64,000 nucleotides of DNA from Pseudoalteromonas piscicida (GCF_000238315.3 NZ_CP011925.1:930001-994000); one strand, 5' to 3'; shown: positions 1 through 9,715, numbered from the stretch's first letter. Notes: generated from the sequence alone by a model not told the origin. Program-made: numbers and translations.

Positions 1-1
1 C

Positions 2-1468
2 AGCTTAATCTCAAAAGTCAGTACAGTGAACTTGGACAGCAGCGTCAACTCGCTAACCAGTTTTTATAACCGCTATTATACCTCGCAAACAGGCATTGAT
101 GCTGCTGCATGGGTCAAGCAAACATGGAGTGATATTGCAGCAAGTCGCTCAGATATTAGTGTTGAATATTTTAGCCATTCTTGGGCTCAATCTTCAGTGA
201 TTGTCACCATTCCAGGTAGTGAACTGAGTGATGAAATCGTTATTATCGGCGGGCATCTTGATTCAATTAACCAATCTAACTCGAGTGGGCTTGCGCCGGG
301 TGCGGATGATAATGCCTCTGGGATAGCTGTGCTTACCGAAGCGCTAAGCGCTATTGTTGAAGATGGTTATCAGCCTCAGCGGACAATCCAAATCATGGGC
401 TTTGCGGCAGAAGAAGTTGGGCTTCGAGGTTCTAAAGCTATCGCGCAGTCGTACAGCTCTCAGGGAAAAAACGTAGTCGGTATGACACAATTTGATATGA
501 CTGGCCGCAATGGCAGTAGTGCGGATATTGTGATGATGACAGACTATACAAACAGCGCACAGAATCAGTTCTTAGGCCAATTAATAGAAACTTATTTGCC
601 AAACCTAAGCTATGCTTATGACCAATGCGGTTATGGTTGTTCTGACCATGCATCTTGGTATCAGCAAGGGTTCCCAGCTTCTATGCCATTTGAATCAAGA
701 ATGTCCGAGATCAACAGAAAAATTCATACCACCAACGATACCGAATTTGATTCAACACATGCACAAAAATTTGCAAAACTCGCGCTGGCGTTTGTTGCTG
801 AGCTTGGCAAAAATGCGGGTGATACACCTCCGCCACCGCCAAACAATGAGCTTGAAAATGGCGTGGCTAAAACGGGGATTTCTGGCGCTTCTAAAAGCCA
901 ACAGTTTTTCACCATGGAAGTACCACAAGGTGCAACTAATTTAAGTTTTACCACGTCAGGTGGTACTGGTGATGCCGATCTCTACGTTCGCTATGGCTCC
1001 AAACCTACTTTGAACACTCATGACTGCAAAAGCACTAACTCGTCTAGTAACGAGCAATGCAATATTTCCGCTGTGCAAACTGGCACGTATTACGTGATGG
1101 TAGAAGCATGGAACGCGATTTCGGGGGTCAGTTTGGTAGGGCAATACGATACCTCAAGTGGCAATACGCCTATTGACGAAACTATCAATAATATTTCTGT
1201 CGCCAGCGGACAGTGGCAGTATTTTAGTCAAGCACTAACCGCGGGATACCAAACCCTGACAATTACGACGTCGGGAGGCACGGGAGATGCGGATCTTTAT
1301 GTTAATTTTGGCACGCAACCAAATACCAGCACCTACCAATGTCGGCCATACAAAAATGGCAATAATGAGGTATGTACAATCTCCAATCCTCAGGCTGGCA
1401 CTTGGCATATCGGCCTGCAAGGTTACCAAGTAGCAAGCAATGTAACGCTAAATATTAACGCGAATTAA
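2..1468 (+). CDS. Secreted M28-family aminopeptidase with two PPC domains (5' truncated)
   Basis: Zinc-dependent aminopeptidase of family M28, similar in layout to the Vibrio leucyl aminopeptidase. The reading frame is open to the left edge with no stop, so the signal peptide and propeptide lie outside the window and the GTG at base 26 is not the real start. Counting from that GTG, the likely metal and catalytic residues are His77 (GGHLDS), Asp94 (GADDNASG), Glu129/130 (AAEEVG), Asp157 (FDMTG) and His234. A Cys201/Cys205 pair matches the disulfide of the Vibrio enzyme. A proline-rich linker at about 268 leads to two PPC (pre-peptidase C-terminal) domains, each with the GGTGDADLYV motif, usually removed from exported peptidases. 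It probably degrades extracellular peptides. Family assignment is firm; substrate is inferred. Confidence 0.92.
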   Translation, partial: SLISKVSTVNLDSSVNSLTSFYNRYYTSQTGIDAAAWVKQTWSDIAASRSDISVEYFSHSWAQSSVIVTIPGSELSDEIVIIGGHLDSINQSNSSGLAPGADDNASGIAVLTEALSAIVEDGYQPQRTIQIMGFAAEEVGLRGSKAIAQSYSSQGKNVVGMTQFDMTGRNGSSADIVMMTDYTNSAQNQFLGQLIETYLPNLSYAYDQCGYGCSDHASWYQQGFPASMPFESRMSEINRKIHTTNDTEFDSTHAQKFAKLALAFVAELGKNAGDTPPPPPNNELENGVAKTGISGASKSQQFFTMEVPQGATNLSFTTSGGTGDADLYVRYGSKPTLNTHDCKSTNSSSNEQCNISAVQTGTYYVMVEAWNAISGVSLVGQYDTSSGNTPIDETINNISVASGQWQYFSQALTAGYQTLTITTSGGTGDADLYVNFGTQPNTSTYQCRPYKNGNNEVCTISNPQAGTWHIGLQGYQVASNVTLNINAN

Positions 1469-1483
1469 TACGCGTTTAAAATC

Positions 1484-1519
1484 AAGACCGGAGATAAAAC
1501 CTTGTTTATCTCCGGTCTT
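1484..1519 (+). terminator. Stem-loop after the M28 peptidase gene
   Basis: A perfect 15-bp inverted repeat (arms 1484-1498 and 1505-1519) with a 6-nt loop lies 16 bases after the stop codon. The stem is strong, but no clear T-tract follows, so it may be a weak or bidirectional terminator or an mRNA 3' end stabiliser. Confidence 0.6.
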
Positions 1520-1608
1520 AGCGCTTAGTGATATATTGATTTAAAGAGATTTGATTTAATTGATATTCTGCTTCTGATAGACTCAGTGAGTTCAATTAGG
1601 AGTTGCGT

Positions 1609-3330
1609 GTGTCACATAAGTTCTCAGTTAAGATATTAATTTATCTTTTATTATTATTTTGTGGGCTGTGGGCAAGCTATTTGTTCAATGTGGCACAGGA
1701 TGAGGAAAGCGTTCTTGTTCAGACTAAAACCAATCTAGAAAAGCTCAATAGTTATATCCAGACTGAATTTACTCGTTATCAAGCTATCCAAACGCAATTG
1801 AGCTTAAGCAATTTAGTGCAATCAGGCTTACAGCAAGCAACTGCTATAAACTCCAATGAACTGGACAGATATCTACAGGACATTCAAATATCCAGTGGTG
1901 CGTCAGACGTTTACCTGCTAGACCTCAGTGGAACTGTGATTGCAAGTAGCAACTGGTATTTGCCGCATAGCTATAAAGGCAGCAATTTTGCCTTTCGCCC
2001 CTATTTTTACGAAACAATCAAGGGCAATGAACATGTCTCTTTTGCGCTCGGTTTACGTTCCAAAACCCGTGGCTTCTATTTTGCTAAGTCTGTCTACAAA
2101 GACGGCTCGCTTGTGGGCGTGGTGGTGATGAAGGTTAACGCCAGTAAATTTGAATCAGATAAAGCCCAGCTTGATACGGGAACTGATAGCCATTTCTTAA
2201 TTGTGGATGACAATGATATTGTATTGGCATCTGATGTTGAGCAGTGGCGGTTAGCCTCGTTAGGGGAACTGTCCCCAACAAAGCGCAAAGAAATTGAATC
2301 CTCAAGGCAGTTTGAAAACGAATCTCTGTTTCCGATTGATTGGCGCGTGCTTTCACCAACCAGAGTTAAAACTTCATCACATGGCAGCGACGCGCTGATG
2401 CAAAAGAGGCCGCTTAACAAGCAATACACACTTTATTTGCTACATGAAGTTGCGCCTATCAAAGCGGCACAGTGGCCGCGGCTTGGGGTAACCGCACTGG
2501 TATTGATTTTACTCTTTGTTGTTGTTGAGTACACATTGAGTAAACTGACTGGATACAGACAACTGCTTTTCAGCCAGCGGAGTCTAGAGGCTGAGGTTGA
2601 GAGCCGCAAGCAAGCGCTCGAACAGGCGCAAGATGCACTTATTCGCGCTGCCAAGTTGGCAACCATAGGGCAGCTCAGCGCCAGTATTAACCATGAAATC
2701 AATCAACCACTTAGTGCCATGAGTGCGTATGTTGCCAGTGCTAAACGGTTGGCTCAAAAGGGAGAAGTGAGCAAAGTAGTCGAAAACATGGTCCTGATCC
2801 AATCTTTGATCACTCGGGTGCATAAAATCGTGGCGCAGCTAAAGTCATTTAGTCAGCATCATGATAATAAGATGCTGGTGGCCAACCTTAAACACTCAGT
2901 AGATAACGCCTTAGTTATAGTTGGGCCTGAACTCAAACGCTACGGTGTAGCAATTCAAAGTGAGGGGCTTGCGTGCAATATCTGGGTTGACCCATTTAAG
3001 TTTGAGCAAGTTCTGGTAAATATTATTAGCAATGCGTGCCAAGCGATTGTTGAGCAAGATAATAAATGTATTTATATTCGCGCCGTGGAGCATGAAGGCA
3101 AGATCCAGCTGTCTATTATTGATTCGGGCGAAGGGATAAAACAGCACGCTTTATCCAACATATTTGAACCGTTTTACACCACTAAATCAGGTAATGGTTT
3201 AGGCTTAGGGTTATCCATTTCAAAACAGATCATTGAATCGTTTCATGGCAAACTCAGTGCCCATAATCATCCGCAAGGTGGCGCCGAGTTTTTAATTAGC
3301 TTACACACAAAGAATCCACAACATGACTGA
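1609..3330 (+). CDS. dctB: DctB-type sensor histidine kinase
   Basis: Membrane sensor kinase of the C4-dicarboxylate (DctB/DctD) type. A first TM segment (about 8-27) is followed by a periplasmic region of about 260 residues that fits a double Cache sensor. A second TM (292-310) and a coiled-coil linker precede the HisKA motif with phospho-acceptor His362 (SINHEINQPLSAM). The HATPase core shows N (NIISNACQAI), G1 (DSGEGI) and G2 (GNGLGLGLSI) boxes. AGGAG at 1598-1602 abuts an upstream TTG but sits six bases before the GTG used here, so this GTG is preferred. The gene overlaps the response regulator by 8 bp. Its ligand is inferred from the adjacent sigma-54-controlled dicarboxylate transporter. 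Confidence 0.85.
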   Translation: MSHKFSVKILIYLLLLFCGLWASYLFNVAQDEESVLVQTKTNLEKLNSYIQTEFTRYQAIQTQLSLSNLVQSGLQQATAINSNELDRYLQDIQISSGASDVYLLDLSGTVIASSNWYLPHSYKGSNFAFRPYFYETIKGNEHVSFALGLRSKTRGFYFAKSVYKDGSLVGVVVMKVNASKFESDKAQLDTGTDSHFLIVDDNDIVLASDVEQWRLASLGELSPTKRKEIESSRQFENESLFPIDWRVLSPTRVKTSSHGSDALMQKRPLNKQYTLYLLHEVAPIKAAQWPRLGVTALVLILLFVVVEYTLSKLTGYRQLLFSQRSLEAEVESRKQALEQAQDALIRAAKLATIGQLSASINHEINQPLSAMSAYVASAKRLAQKGEVSKVVENMVLIQSLITRVHKIVAQLKSFSQHHDNKMLVANLKHSVDNALVIVGPELKRYGVAIQSEGLACNIWVDPFKFEQVLVNIISNACQAIVEQDNKCIYIRAVEHEGKIQLSIIDSGEGIKQHALSNIFEPFYTTKSGNGLGLGLSISKQIIESFHGKLSAHNHPQGGAEFLISLHTKNPQHD

Positions 3331-4678
3331 AGAGAAAACCCTGTTAATCATCGATGATGAACAAAGTATACGAGATGCGCTAAAACAACTATTTGAAATA
3401 GAAGGGTACTCAGTGCAGTGTTTTTCCAGTGCAACGCCTGCATTAAAAAAGCTTTCTCGTCAGTTTAGCGGTGTTGTGCTTTGTGACATCAACATGCCCG
3501 AGATCAATGGCATTCAATTTTTAGAGCAGGTGGTGCAGTTTGATTCTGAGTTACCTGTGGTATTTCTAACCGGCTTTGCGGATGTTGAAGTGGCGGTAAA
3601 AGCCATCCAAAAAGGGGCTTACGACTTTTTCGAAAAGCCCGTGTCAGAGCCGCTACTCGACTGTATAGAAAGAGCGCTTGATAAACGCCGGTTGGTGATG
3701 GAAAACCGAGAGCTAAAAGCGCAAGTCAAGAAAAAGTCTGCGCCGGGCGTACGGATCTTAGGTGAGACAAAACAAATGCAGCAAATGCTGTATTTGCTTG
3801 ATGCTGTGATTGATACCCCTGCTGATGTACTAATTGAAGGTGAAACCGGTACGGGAAAAGAATTGGTGGCACGATACTTACATGATCATAGCGAGCGCTC
3901 AAATCATAACTTCGTCGCTATCAATTGCGGTGCAATTCCAGAAGAACTGATTGAAAGTGAATTATTTGGTGCCAAAAGCGGTGCATTTACGGGAGCCAAA
4001 GAGTCTCGCGAGGGAAAATTTTCTTTTGCCCAAGGCGGTACGGTATTTTTGGATGAAATCGAAGCCATGTCTGCGGCTTTACAAGTGAAGCTGCTGCGCG
4101 TCTTAGAAGAGAGAAGTGTGACGCCTGTTGGCAGCAACACTGCGATAGCGTTGGATATTAGAGTGGTTGCAGCGACCAAAGTGGATTTACAAACCTTAGT
4201 CGCGCAAGGTAAATTCCGCTCGGATTTATTTTATCGACTTAACCTCGTCAAAGTGATGATCCCATCACTTCGTTCCAGAAAAGCTGACATTCCACTGCTA
4301 TATAAACACTTTAGCTCCATTGCTGCTACTCGATTTCATAAACCTATGCAGCCAATTAGCCCTGAATTAGAGGCGCAGCTACTGGCACAAGATTGGCCTG
4401 GGAACGTGCGAGAGCTGAGAAACCACGCCGAGCGCCATATTTTACTCGGTGGTGCGATGACTGCGAGTAACATGCAAAACAATTTGTCTGATGAAACGTT
4501 GAGTTTGGCTGAGAAGGTGAGCTACTACGAACAATCGTTAATTGAAGAAGCGCTGGCACAAAGCCAAGGTAGTATAAAAGATGCGATGAATTTGCTAAAA
4601 GTGCCGAGAAAAACCTTGTACGACAAGATGAGTAAGTATGGTTTAAATCGCACTATGTTCACCAATGATGATGGGTGA
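3323..4678 (+). CDS. dctD: DctD-type sigma-54-dependent response regulator
   Basis: NtrC-family transcription activator that would be phosphorylated by the overlapping kinase. The receiver domain (1-120) has Asp55 as phosphorylation site and Lys105. The AAA+ domain has Walker A GETGTGKE (173-180), the sigma-54 contact loop GAFTGA (220-225) and Walker B FLDEIE (242-247). A Fis-type helix-turn-helix closes the protein (about 415-445). All motifs needed for sigma-54 activation are intact. The next transcription unit starts with a close match to the -24/-12 promoter, which supports direct control of the porin and symporter genes. The dicarboxylate role rests on family resemblance and context. Confidence 0.88.
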   Translation: MTEEKTLLIIDDEQSIRDALKQLFEIEGYSVQCFSSATPALKKLSRQFSGVVLCDINMPEINGIQFLEQVVQFDSELPVVFLTGFADVEVAVKAIQKGAYDFFEKPVSEPLLDCIERALDKRRLVMENRELKAQVKKKSAPGVRILGETKQMQQMLYLLDAVIDTPADVLIEGETGTGKELVARYLHDHSERSNHNFVAINCGAIPEELIESELFGAKSGAFTGAKESREGKFSFAQGGTVFLDEIEAMSAALQVKLLRVLEERSVTPVGSNTAIALDIRVVAATKVDLQTLVAQGKFRSDLFYRLNLVKVMIPSLRSRKADIPLLYKHFSSIAATRFHKPMQPISPELEAQLLAQDWPGNVRELRNHAERHILLGGAMTASNMQNNLSDETLSLAEKVSYYEQSLIEEALAQSQGSIKDAMNLLKVPRKTLYDKMSKYGLNRTMFTNDDG

Positions 4679-4704
4679 GTTTAGTGACACATTATAGATT
4701 TAAG

Positions 4705-4722
4705 TGTGCGGAAATCCGCACA
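4705..4722 (+). promoter_or_regulatory. Palindrome, candidate DctD upstream activating site
   Basis: TGTGCGGAAATCCGCACA is a perfect dyad (8-bp arms, 2-bp centre) ending about 63 bp upstream of the -24 element. Position and symmetry fit an enhancer site for the upstream response regulator. It begins only 26 bases after that gene's stop and is followed by TTTT, so it could instead, or also, be that gene's terminator. Confidence 0.55.
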
Positions 4723-4784
4723 TTTTAGCCACCATTAACCTTTGATTTTGATTTATCCATTTGATTTATATTAAAAAATAAACT

Positions 4785-4801
4785 CTGGTCTCAGAATTGC
4801 G
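4785..4801 (+). promoter_or_regulatory. Sigma-54 (-24/-12) promoter
   Basis: CTGGTCTCAGAATTGCG has TGG and TTGC in exact -24/-12 register, with ten bases between the invariant GG and GC. Transcription would begin near 4812, leaving a short leader before the porin gene. Confidence 0.75.
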
Positions 4802-4839
4802 TTGTCTTAAGCGACAATAATCAAAAAATGAGACAAGTT

Positions 4840-5790
4840 ATGACAGCAAGTAAATCTTTAGTGGCGTTGACAGTTGCCAGTGCAACGTTATCAGCCTCTG
4901 CGTTAGCCGCAGACTACAGCATTTATGGTAAAGCAGAAGTTCAAATTGCCAACACAGACAAAGGTGTAATGCGCTATACCAAAGAGGGCACACAAATTGA
5001 CGCACCATTTTCGAGAATTGGTGTAAAAGGTGCCCACGGATTATCAAGCGATCTAAAACTCGTCTACAAATATGAAGTACAAGTTAAAGGTTTTGAACAC
5101 GACGATACCACCGAGCCATTTTCAGCAAGGAACACCTATGTTGGCCTTGAAGGGAAATTTGGTACCGTTTTAGTGGGCAGAAACGACACACGTTTTAAGT
5201 TCAGTGAAGGTAAAATCGATCAATTTAACGAAACCCAAAGTGATATTGCCCAAGTGCTAGCAGGCCAAGACAGAGTTGGTGATTCAATTACCTATTCTTC
5301 ACCTAAATGGAATGACTTTTCTTTTTCTCTGACCTACACACCTAAAGACGACGCTAGCAACGATGAAGCCGGGTTTGCAGCAACCGCAATTTATGGTGAC
5401 CGAGCATTAAAAAATAAAGATTAATATGTTGCCCTAAGTCATACCGACAGTATTGGTAATTTGGTTGCTACGCGCATCGCGTTGGCTTACAAGTGGCAAA
5501 AGTTACAACTTGGTGCCATCATCCAAGACAGTGAAAATCTAGCGAAAGACAAATCGGGTAATGGCTATGTGCTAAGCGCAAGTTACCAACTCGACGATAA
5601 TTGGCGTCCGAAGCTACAGTTTGCCAAAGACTCAAGCGGATTACGCCACAGTGAAGATGCGACTCAGTGGACGCTAGGTACAGACTATATTTTTGATAAA
5701 CAAACTAACTTGTATGTGATGGCAACGCAGCTCGACCTTGAAACACAAGACGATACTAGCATCGCTGTTGGCTTAAAATATAAGTTTTAA
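4840..5790 (+). pseudogene. Gram-negative porin interrupted by one in-frame TAA
   Basis: Outer-membrane beta-barrel porin of the general diffusion type: a signal peptide ending ALA-ADYSIYG, alternating strands, and a C-terminal KYKF ending in the Phe typical of BAM substrates. The frame is continuous except for a TAA at 5422-5424, after ...KNKD and before YVALSH; there is no frameshift. Restoring one sense codon gives a normal porin of about 316 residues. The start at 4840 is preferred over 4828 because it gives a canonical signal peptide. It is the first gene of the sigma-54-controlled unit, so it may be the outer-membrane channel for dicarboxylates. The stop could be a recent mutation, a sequencing error, or a site of readthrough. 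Confidence 0.8.
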
Positions 5791-5802
5791 AGGTTCAAGA
5801 TA

Positions 5803-7251
5803 ATGACAGAAGAGAATAAAAAAACGATAAAAACGCAGCTGTTTCTGTGGCTTGGTCCCTTGGTAATGTTACTGATCTGTTTGGTTGAGCCTCCAACTGG
5901 CATGTCGGTTGAAGCATGGAGAACCGCAGGCTTAGCGTTTTGGTTAGCCTCTTGGTGGATAACCGAAGCTGTGCCTATTCCGGCGGCTTCGTTATTACCC
6001 TTGGTTATTTCGCCTCTAGTCGGGATTGCATCTATTAAAGCGGTTGCTGCACCGTTTGCGCATCCTTTGATTTATCTATTTCTGGGTGGATTTTTGCTCT
6101 CAATCGCCATGGAAAGGTGGGGGCTGCATAAACGCATCGCGCTGAATACCATGTTGTTCGCAGGCACTAAACCGAGTATACAGATCTTAGCGATGATGGG
6201 CGTGACAGCATTTTTATCTATGTGGATGTCAAACACGGCAACGGCGGTCATGATGTTACCGATTGCACTTTCGGTTATTCACTTGGTAAAAGAGCAGGGT
6301 GGAGATAGCCAAAGCTTTGCTAAAGCGCTATTACTTTCTATCGCTTATGGTGCAAGCATTGGCGGTATTGCAACTTTAATCGGTACGCCACCAAATGCGT
6401 TAATGGCTGCGTATTTATCCGACAGTTATCAAATTGAGATTGGTTTTGCCACTTGGATGATGATTGGTGTGCCTTTGTCTTTGGTGATGCTGGCATTTGC
6501 TTGGTTCTGGTTGACCAAAGTGACTTATAAGGTCGATAAAGAAGAAATTAATGTTGATACTAAGTCGTTATTTACTTCCCAATTAAAAGCACTCGGTGAA
6601 ATGTCTCGTGCGGAGAAAGGGGTTTTTGCGATATTTATTTTAGCGGCAGTATGCTGGATCTTTAGACCGCTAATTGGTGATGTTACGGGTCTTAAATTGT
6701 CAGATACTGGCATTGCAATTGCCGCTGCACTGTTACTATTTGTTCTTCCTGCCAAGTCGGGAAGTGACGAACGTATTTTAGATTGGGAAAGCGCAGCTAA
6801 GGTGCCTTGGGGTATCTTGCTATTATTTGGCGGTGGTTTATCACTGGCGGCACAGATCAAATCTTCAGGACTTGCCGATTACATCGCTAACTTACTTGCA
6901 GGCGCTGATGCTATGGGCTTAGTGCTTGGTGTGCTAGTTGTTGCAGCGCTTATTACGTTCTTAACGGAAATTACCAGCAATACCGCAACGGCTGCAGGCT
7001 TTTTACCTTTACTTGGTCCTGTCGCTGAATCAATCACGGGTTCTCCTTTAGCTTGGGTTATTCCTGCTGCAATCGCGGCCAGTTGCGCCTTTATGATGCC
7101 AGTTGCAACACCGCCAAATGCCATCGTATTTGGCTCGGGTGAGATCAAAATTAAAGACATGATCCGAGCAGGGTTTGTTTTGAACATAGTCGCGATAGGG
7201 TTAATTACAATTGTTACCTTGACTTTGGCAAGGAGCATACTAGGGTTTTAA
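5803..7251 (+). CDS. DASS-family sodium/dicarboxylate symporter
   Basis: Inner-membrane transporter of the divalent anion:Na+ symporter (SLC13/DASS) family, probably taking up succinate, malate or fumarate. At 482 residues it has the usual length and about a dozen hydrophobic segments. The two inverted-repeat signature regions are present: SNTATAVMMLP with LIGTPPNA in the first half, and TSNTATAAGFLPLL with VATPPNAIVFGSG in the second. These SNT motifs bind sodium and substrate carboxylates in this family. It begins 12 bp after the porin and presumably shares the sigma-54 promoter. DctBD systems more often control DctA or TRAP carriers, so the pairing with DASS is worth noting. Confidence 0.9.
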   Translation: MTEENKKTIKTQLFLWLGPLVMLLICLVEPPTGMSVEAWRTAGLAFWLASWWITEAVPIPAASLLPLVISPLVGIASIKAVAAPFAHPLIYLFLGGFLLSIAMERWGLHKRIALNTMLFAGTKPSIQILAMMGVTAFLSMWMSNTATAVMMLPIALSVIHLVKEQGGDSQSFAKALLLSIAYGASIGGIATLIGTPPNALMAAYLSDSYQIEIGFATWMMIGVPLSLVMLAFAWFWLTKVTYKVDKEEINVDTKSLFTSQLKALGEMSRAEKGVFAIFILAAVCWIFRPLIGDVTGLKLSDTGIAIAAALLLFVLPAKSGSDERILDWESAAKVPWGILLLFGGGLSLAAQIKSSGLADYIANLLAGADAMGLVLGVLVVAALITFLTEITSNTATAAGFLPLLGPVAESITGSPLAWVIPAAIAASCAFMMPVATPPNAIVFGSGEIKIKDMIRAGFVLNIVAIGLITIVTLTLARSILGF

Positions 7252-7395
7252 AGTTGCCATTCTCCACAGGCTGTGTCCATCGAAAGGCAACTCGGTCATA
7301 CGCAGCCTGCCTCCATGGTAATACCTAGTTTCTTGAAGATAGACCCGTTGTTTTTTCCTTGCTATATTCAAATTAGACATTAGCAGGACCTGATA

Positions 7396-8799
7396 ATGAT
7401 TGAAGATAATACCAGCACTTTAATAGCCACATTTACTCAGTTAAAAAGTCGCTTTAACCAAGATCCTTACCCCGCGCTTGAAAAGCGTTTACGTCTATTA
7501 ACTGAAATAAAATCACGTATGTTGCAGCGGCAAGATCAATTAGTCGAGGCGGCAGAACGGGATTTTGGTACTCGGAGTCGATTCGATACCGTGATTGCAG
7601 ACATCATGCCTTGCATTAATTCGATTGATTATATCGCGAAGCACCTGCGCAGATGGAGCAAAGTGCAGCATCGTTCACCCGGTGCGCAGTGGCTACCATC
7701 TAAGGCAAAAATTGAGATTGTGCCAAAAGGAGTCGTGGGCGTGATAGCCCCGTGGAATTATCCAATTCAGCTGGCGATTGTTCCCGTTATTACTGCCCTT
7801 GCCGCTGGAAACAAAGTTATGCTCAAATTGAGCGAGTTCACTCCTAAGGTGAATGCGATGATAAGAGCCATTTTTAAAGGATTGGACAATGAAGTGTGCG
7901 TCATTGAAGGTGGACCTGATATTGCCTCGACTTTTACTGAGCAGCCATTCGATCACTTGCTATTTACAGGCTCAACAGCCGTTGGCAAAAAGGTGATGGC
8001 GGCGGCGGCTAAAAATCTCACGCCAGTCACCTTAGAGTTAGGAGGAAAATCACCGGTTATTGTGCTTGATGACGCCGATATCAGCGCCGCTGCGATGAGC
8101 GTATTAATGGGGAAGCTCTCTAATTCAGGTCAAATCTGTGTTGCACCAGATTATGTATTAGTGCACGAAGAAAAATACGATGCATTTATTGCTGAGCTGA
8201 AACAGCACTACGAAAAAACATATAAAACAAAAGTTGGTGTAAAAAACCAAACTTCAATTATTAATGACAGGCAATTTCAGCGCTTAAACGACATTATTAT
8301 TGATGCCAAAAATAAAGGTGCGAGTGTATGGCAAGCTGAGCCAGCACGCGACAATCGTCAGCTCCCACTGCATATCATTACCCATGTCAACAAAAGCATG
8401 AGGGTGATGCAAGAGGAGTTATTTGGAACGATTTTGCCCATTCTAAAAATATCCAACTTAAATGATGCAATTAGCTACATTAGAGCAGACACCACACCGC
8501 TTGCGAGTTATTTGTTTACGCAATCTCAGGTTGCCATGAATAAAGTGTCAAAAGAGCTCGCAACGGGTACTTTAGCGATCAACGAAACCATAGTGCATGT
8601 GGTTGTTGAGTCTTTACCCTTTGGTGGCCTAGGTCACTCTGGCATGGGTCAATATCATGGCGAAGAAGGCTTTTATACCTTTAGCCACAAAAAGCCCATT
8701 CTCCAATCCAATAATACTAAATGGCGTAACAAAATGCTGCTTAGCCATTCAAAGCTACTTACAAAGCCTTTAGAGTGGCTATTTTTGAGGAAAAAGTAG
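7396..8799 (+). CDS. NAD(P)-dependent aldehyde dehydrogenase, coniferyl-aldehyde type
   Basis: Aldehyde dehydrogenase superfamily enzyme oxidising an aldehyde to the acid. The catalytic Cys248 lies in NSGQICVAP, the general base Glu214 in LELGGKSP, and the oxyanion Asn121 in PWNYPIQ; TGSTAVGK (about 191-198) is the nucleotide-binding turn. The length (467) and the C-terminal basic tail fit the coniferyl aldehyde dehydrogenase (CalB-like) group, whose members usually act on long-chain or aromatic aldehydes. It stands alone, about 145 bp after the symporter gene, so context does not reveal the substrate. Confidence 0.85.
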   Translation: MIEDNTSTLIATFTQLKSRFNQDPYPALEKRLRLLTEIKSRMLQRQDQLVEAAERDFGTRSRFDTVIADIMPCINSIDYIAKHLRRWSKVQHRSPGAQWLPSKAKIEIVPKGVVGVIAPWNYPIQLAIVPVITALAAGNKVMLKLSEFTPKVNAMIRAIFKGLDNEVCVIEGGPDIASTFTEQPFDHLLFTGSTAVGKKVMAAAAKNLTPVTLELGGKSPVIVLDDADISAAAMSVLMGKLSNSGQICVAPDYVLVHEEKYDAFIAELKQHYEKTYKTKVGVKNQTSIINDRQFQRLNDIIIDAKNKGASVWQAEPARDNRQLPLHIITHVNKSMRVMQEELFGTILPILKISNLNDAISYIRADTTPLASYLFTQSQVAMNKVSKELATGTLAINETIVHVVVESLPFGGLGHSGMGQYHGEEGFYTFSHKKPILQSNNTKWRNKMLLSHSKLLTKPLEWLFLRKK

Positions 8800-8994
8800 C
8801 GTTAATCTGTTGAGCAAAGCGCCATTACATATTGAGATCCAATATACTTAAAAATAAGACTTAGCCTGTAATATTAGTAGTCATTTTTATGGGACTTCAC
8901 AATATCGATAGATAGAAAAGCTGATGCTACAGAGAGTAGTGGCTCAGCCCGATATTCAGGCTAGGATTACAGTTTCAGTCAGAAAGGAGTTCAC

Positions 8995-9369
8995 ATGAAT
9001 ACTAAGGTTAAGTTTGCAGCTGGTCGCAATATCGCCATGAAGCTACCGCCTCATCAGTACGAGGCAACCCTTCAGTTTTACCGCGATGTCATCGGCCTCA
9101 AAGAAATAACAGAGCATGCTCCATCAGTTGGTTTTGAGTTTGGCTCTAATAATCTCTGGCTCGACAGCGTACCTGGTATCAGCCAGGCCGAAACATGGCT
9201 CGAGATTGTTACCAATGATATTGCCGCAGCGTCAGAGCATCTCAAAGCTGCTGGTGTCGTACGCTGCGATGACATCGAGCCGTTACCTGAAGGATTTCAG
9301 GCATTCTGGGTATCAAGCCCTGCATCCATCATCCACCTTGTTTGCAAAGACTCGGAATCTTGGGAGTAA
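8995..9369 (+). CDS. VOC-superfamily (glyoxalase/dioxygenase-like) protein
   Basis: Small single-module protein of the vicinal oxygen chelate fold, 124 residues. Paired beta-alpha-beta-beta-beta units are recognisable: FYRDVIGLKE near the start and WLEIVTNDIAAASEHLKAAG in the second half. The usual metal-ligand pattern is incomplete, so an enzymatic role is not assured; such proteins also serve as binding or resistance proteins. AAAGGAG lies just upstream of the ATG. It appears to be a single-gene unit. Confidence 0.75.
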   Translation: MNTKVKFAAGRNIAMKLPPHQYEATLQFYRDVIGLKEITEHAPSVGFEFGSNNLWLDSVPGISQAETWLEIVTNDIAAASEHLKAAGVVRCDDIEPLPEGFQAFWVSSPASIIHLVCKDSESWE

Positions 9370-9715
9370 TGACATCAAACAAGTGCGAATTTTCTCTGTT
9401 CAAACAAGCAACTCAATTTTAATTAATTTAGCTGCTTAACCGAGCTATGCCAGATAGCCGTAAAAATCTTTGATAGCAAACATATAGCAGTGAATTACGC
9501 AGTAATCCGTTATTCAGTTTAATCGCTGTGTAAAACAGTCGTACTGCTGTTAGTTTAGGTCTCTAGCATGCATCCGTTTAACGTTAATCTTTCGCTAATT
9601 AAGGCTAACGAGCACGTTACTGTGACGACATTTTAAGAGCAGAGATCCTCATCTAACGTTGGAAGATTGATTAAATTAAAACAGTTAATGACAAGCTGAC
9701 ATAAAACCTAGGCAA
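9370..9715. other. Gene-free interval
   Basis: About 350 bases between the VOC gene and a small DUF2986 gene. I see no convincing reading frame, RNA gene, terminator with T-tract, or repeat in it. Confidence 0.5.

Noticed and set aside
1603..1608. TTG at 1603 as the dctB start
   Set aside because: The AGGAG sequence directly abuts it, leaving no spacing; the GTG at 1609 has a normal six-base spacing.
5422..5424. Recoding (pyrrolysine or selenocysteine-like) explanation for in-frame stops
   Set aside because: The porin stop is TAA, which neither system uses, and there is no sign of a recoding element.
7252..7395. Imperfect inverted repeat CAGGCTGTGT / ACGCAGCCTG after the DASS gene
   Set aside because: Mismatched stem with a long loop and no T-tract; not enough for a terminator call.
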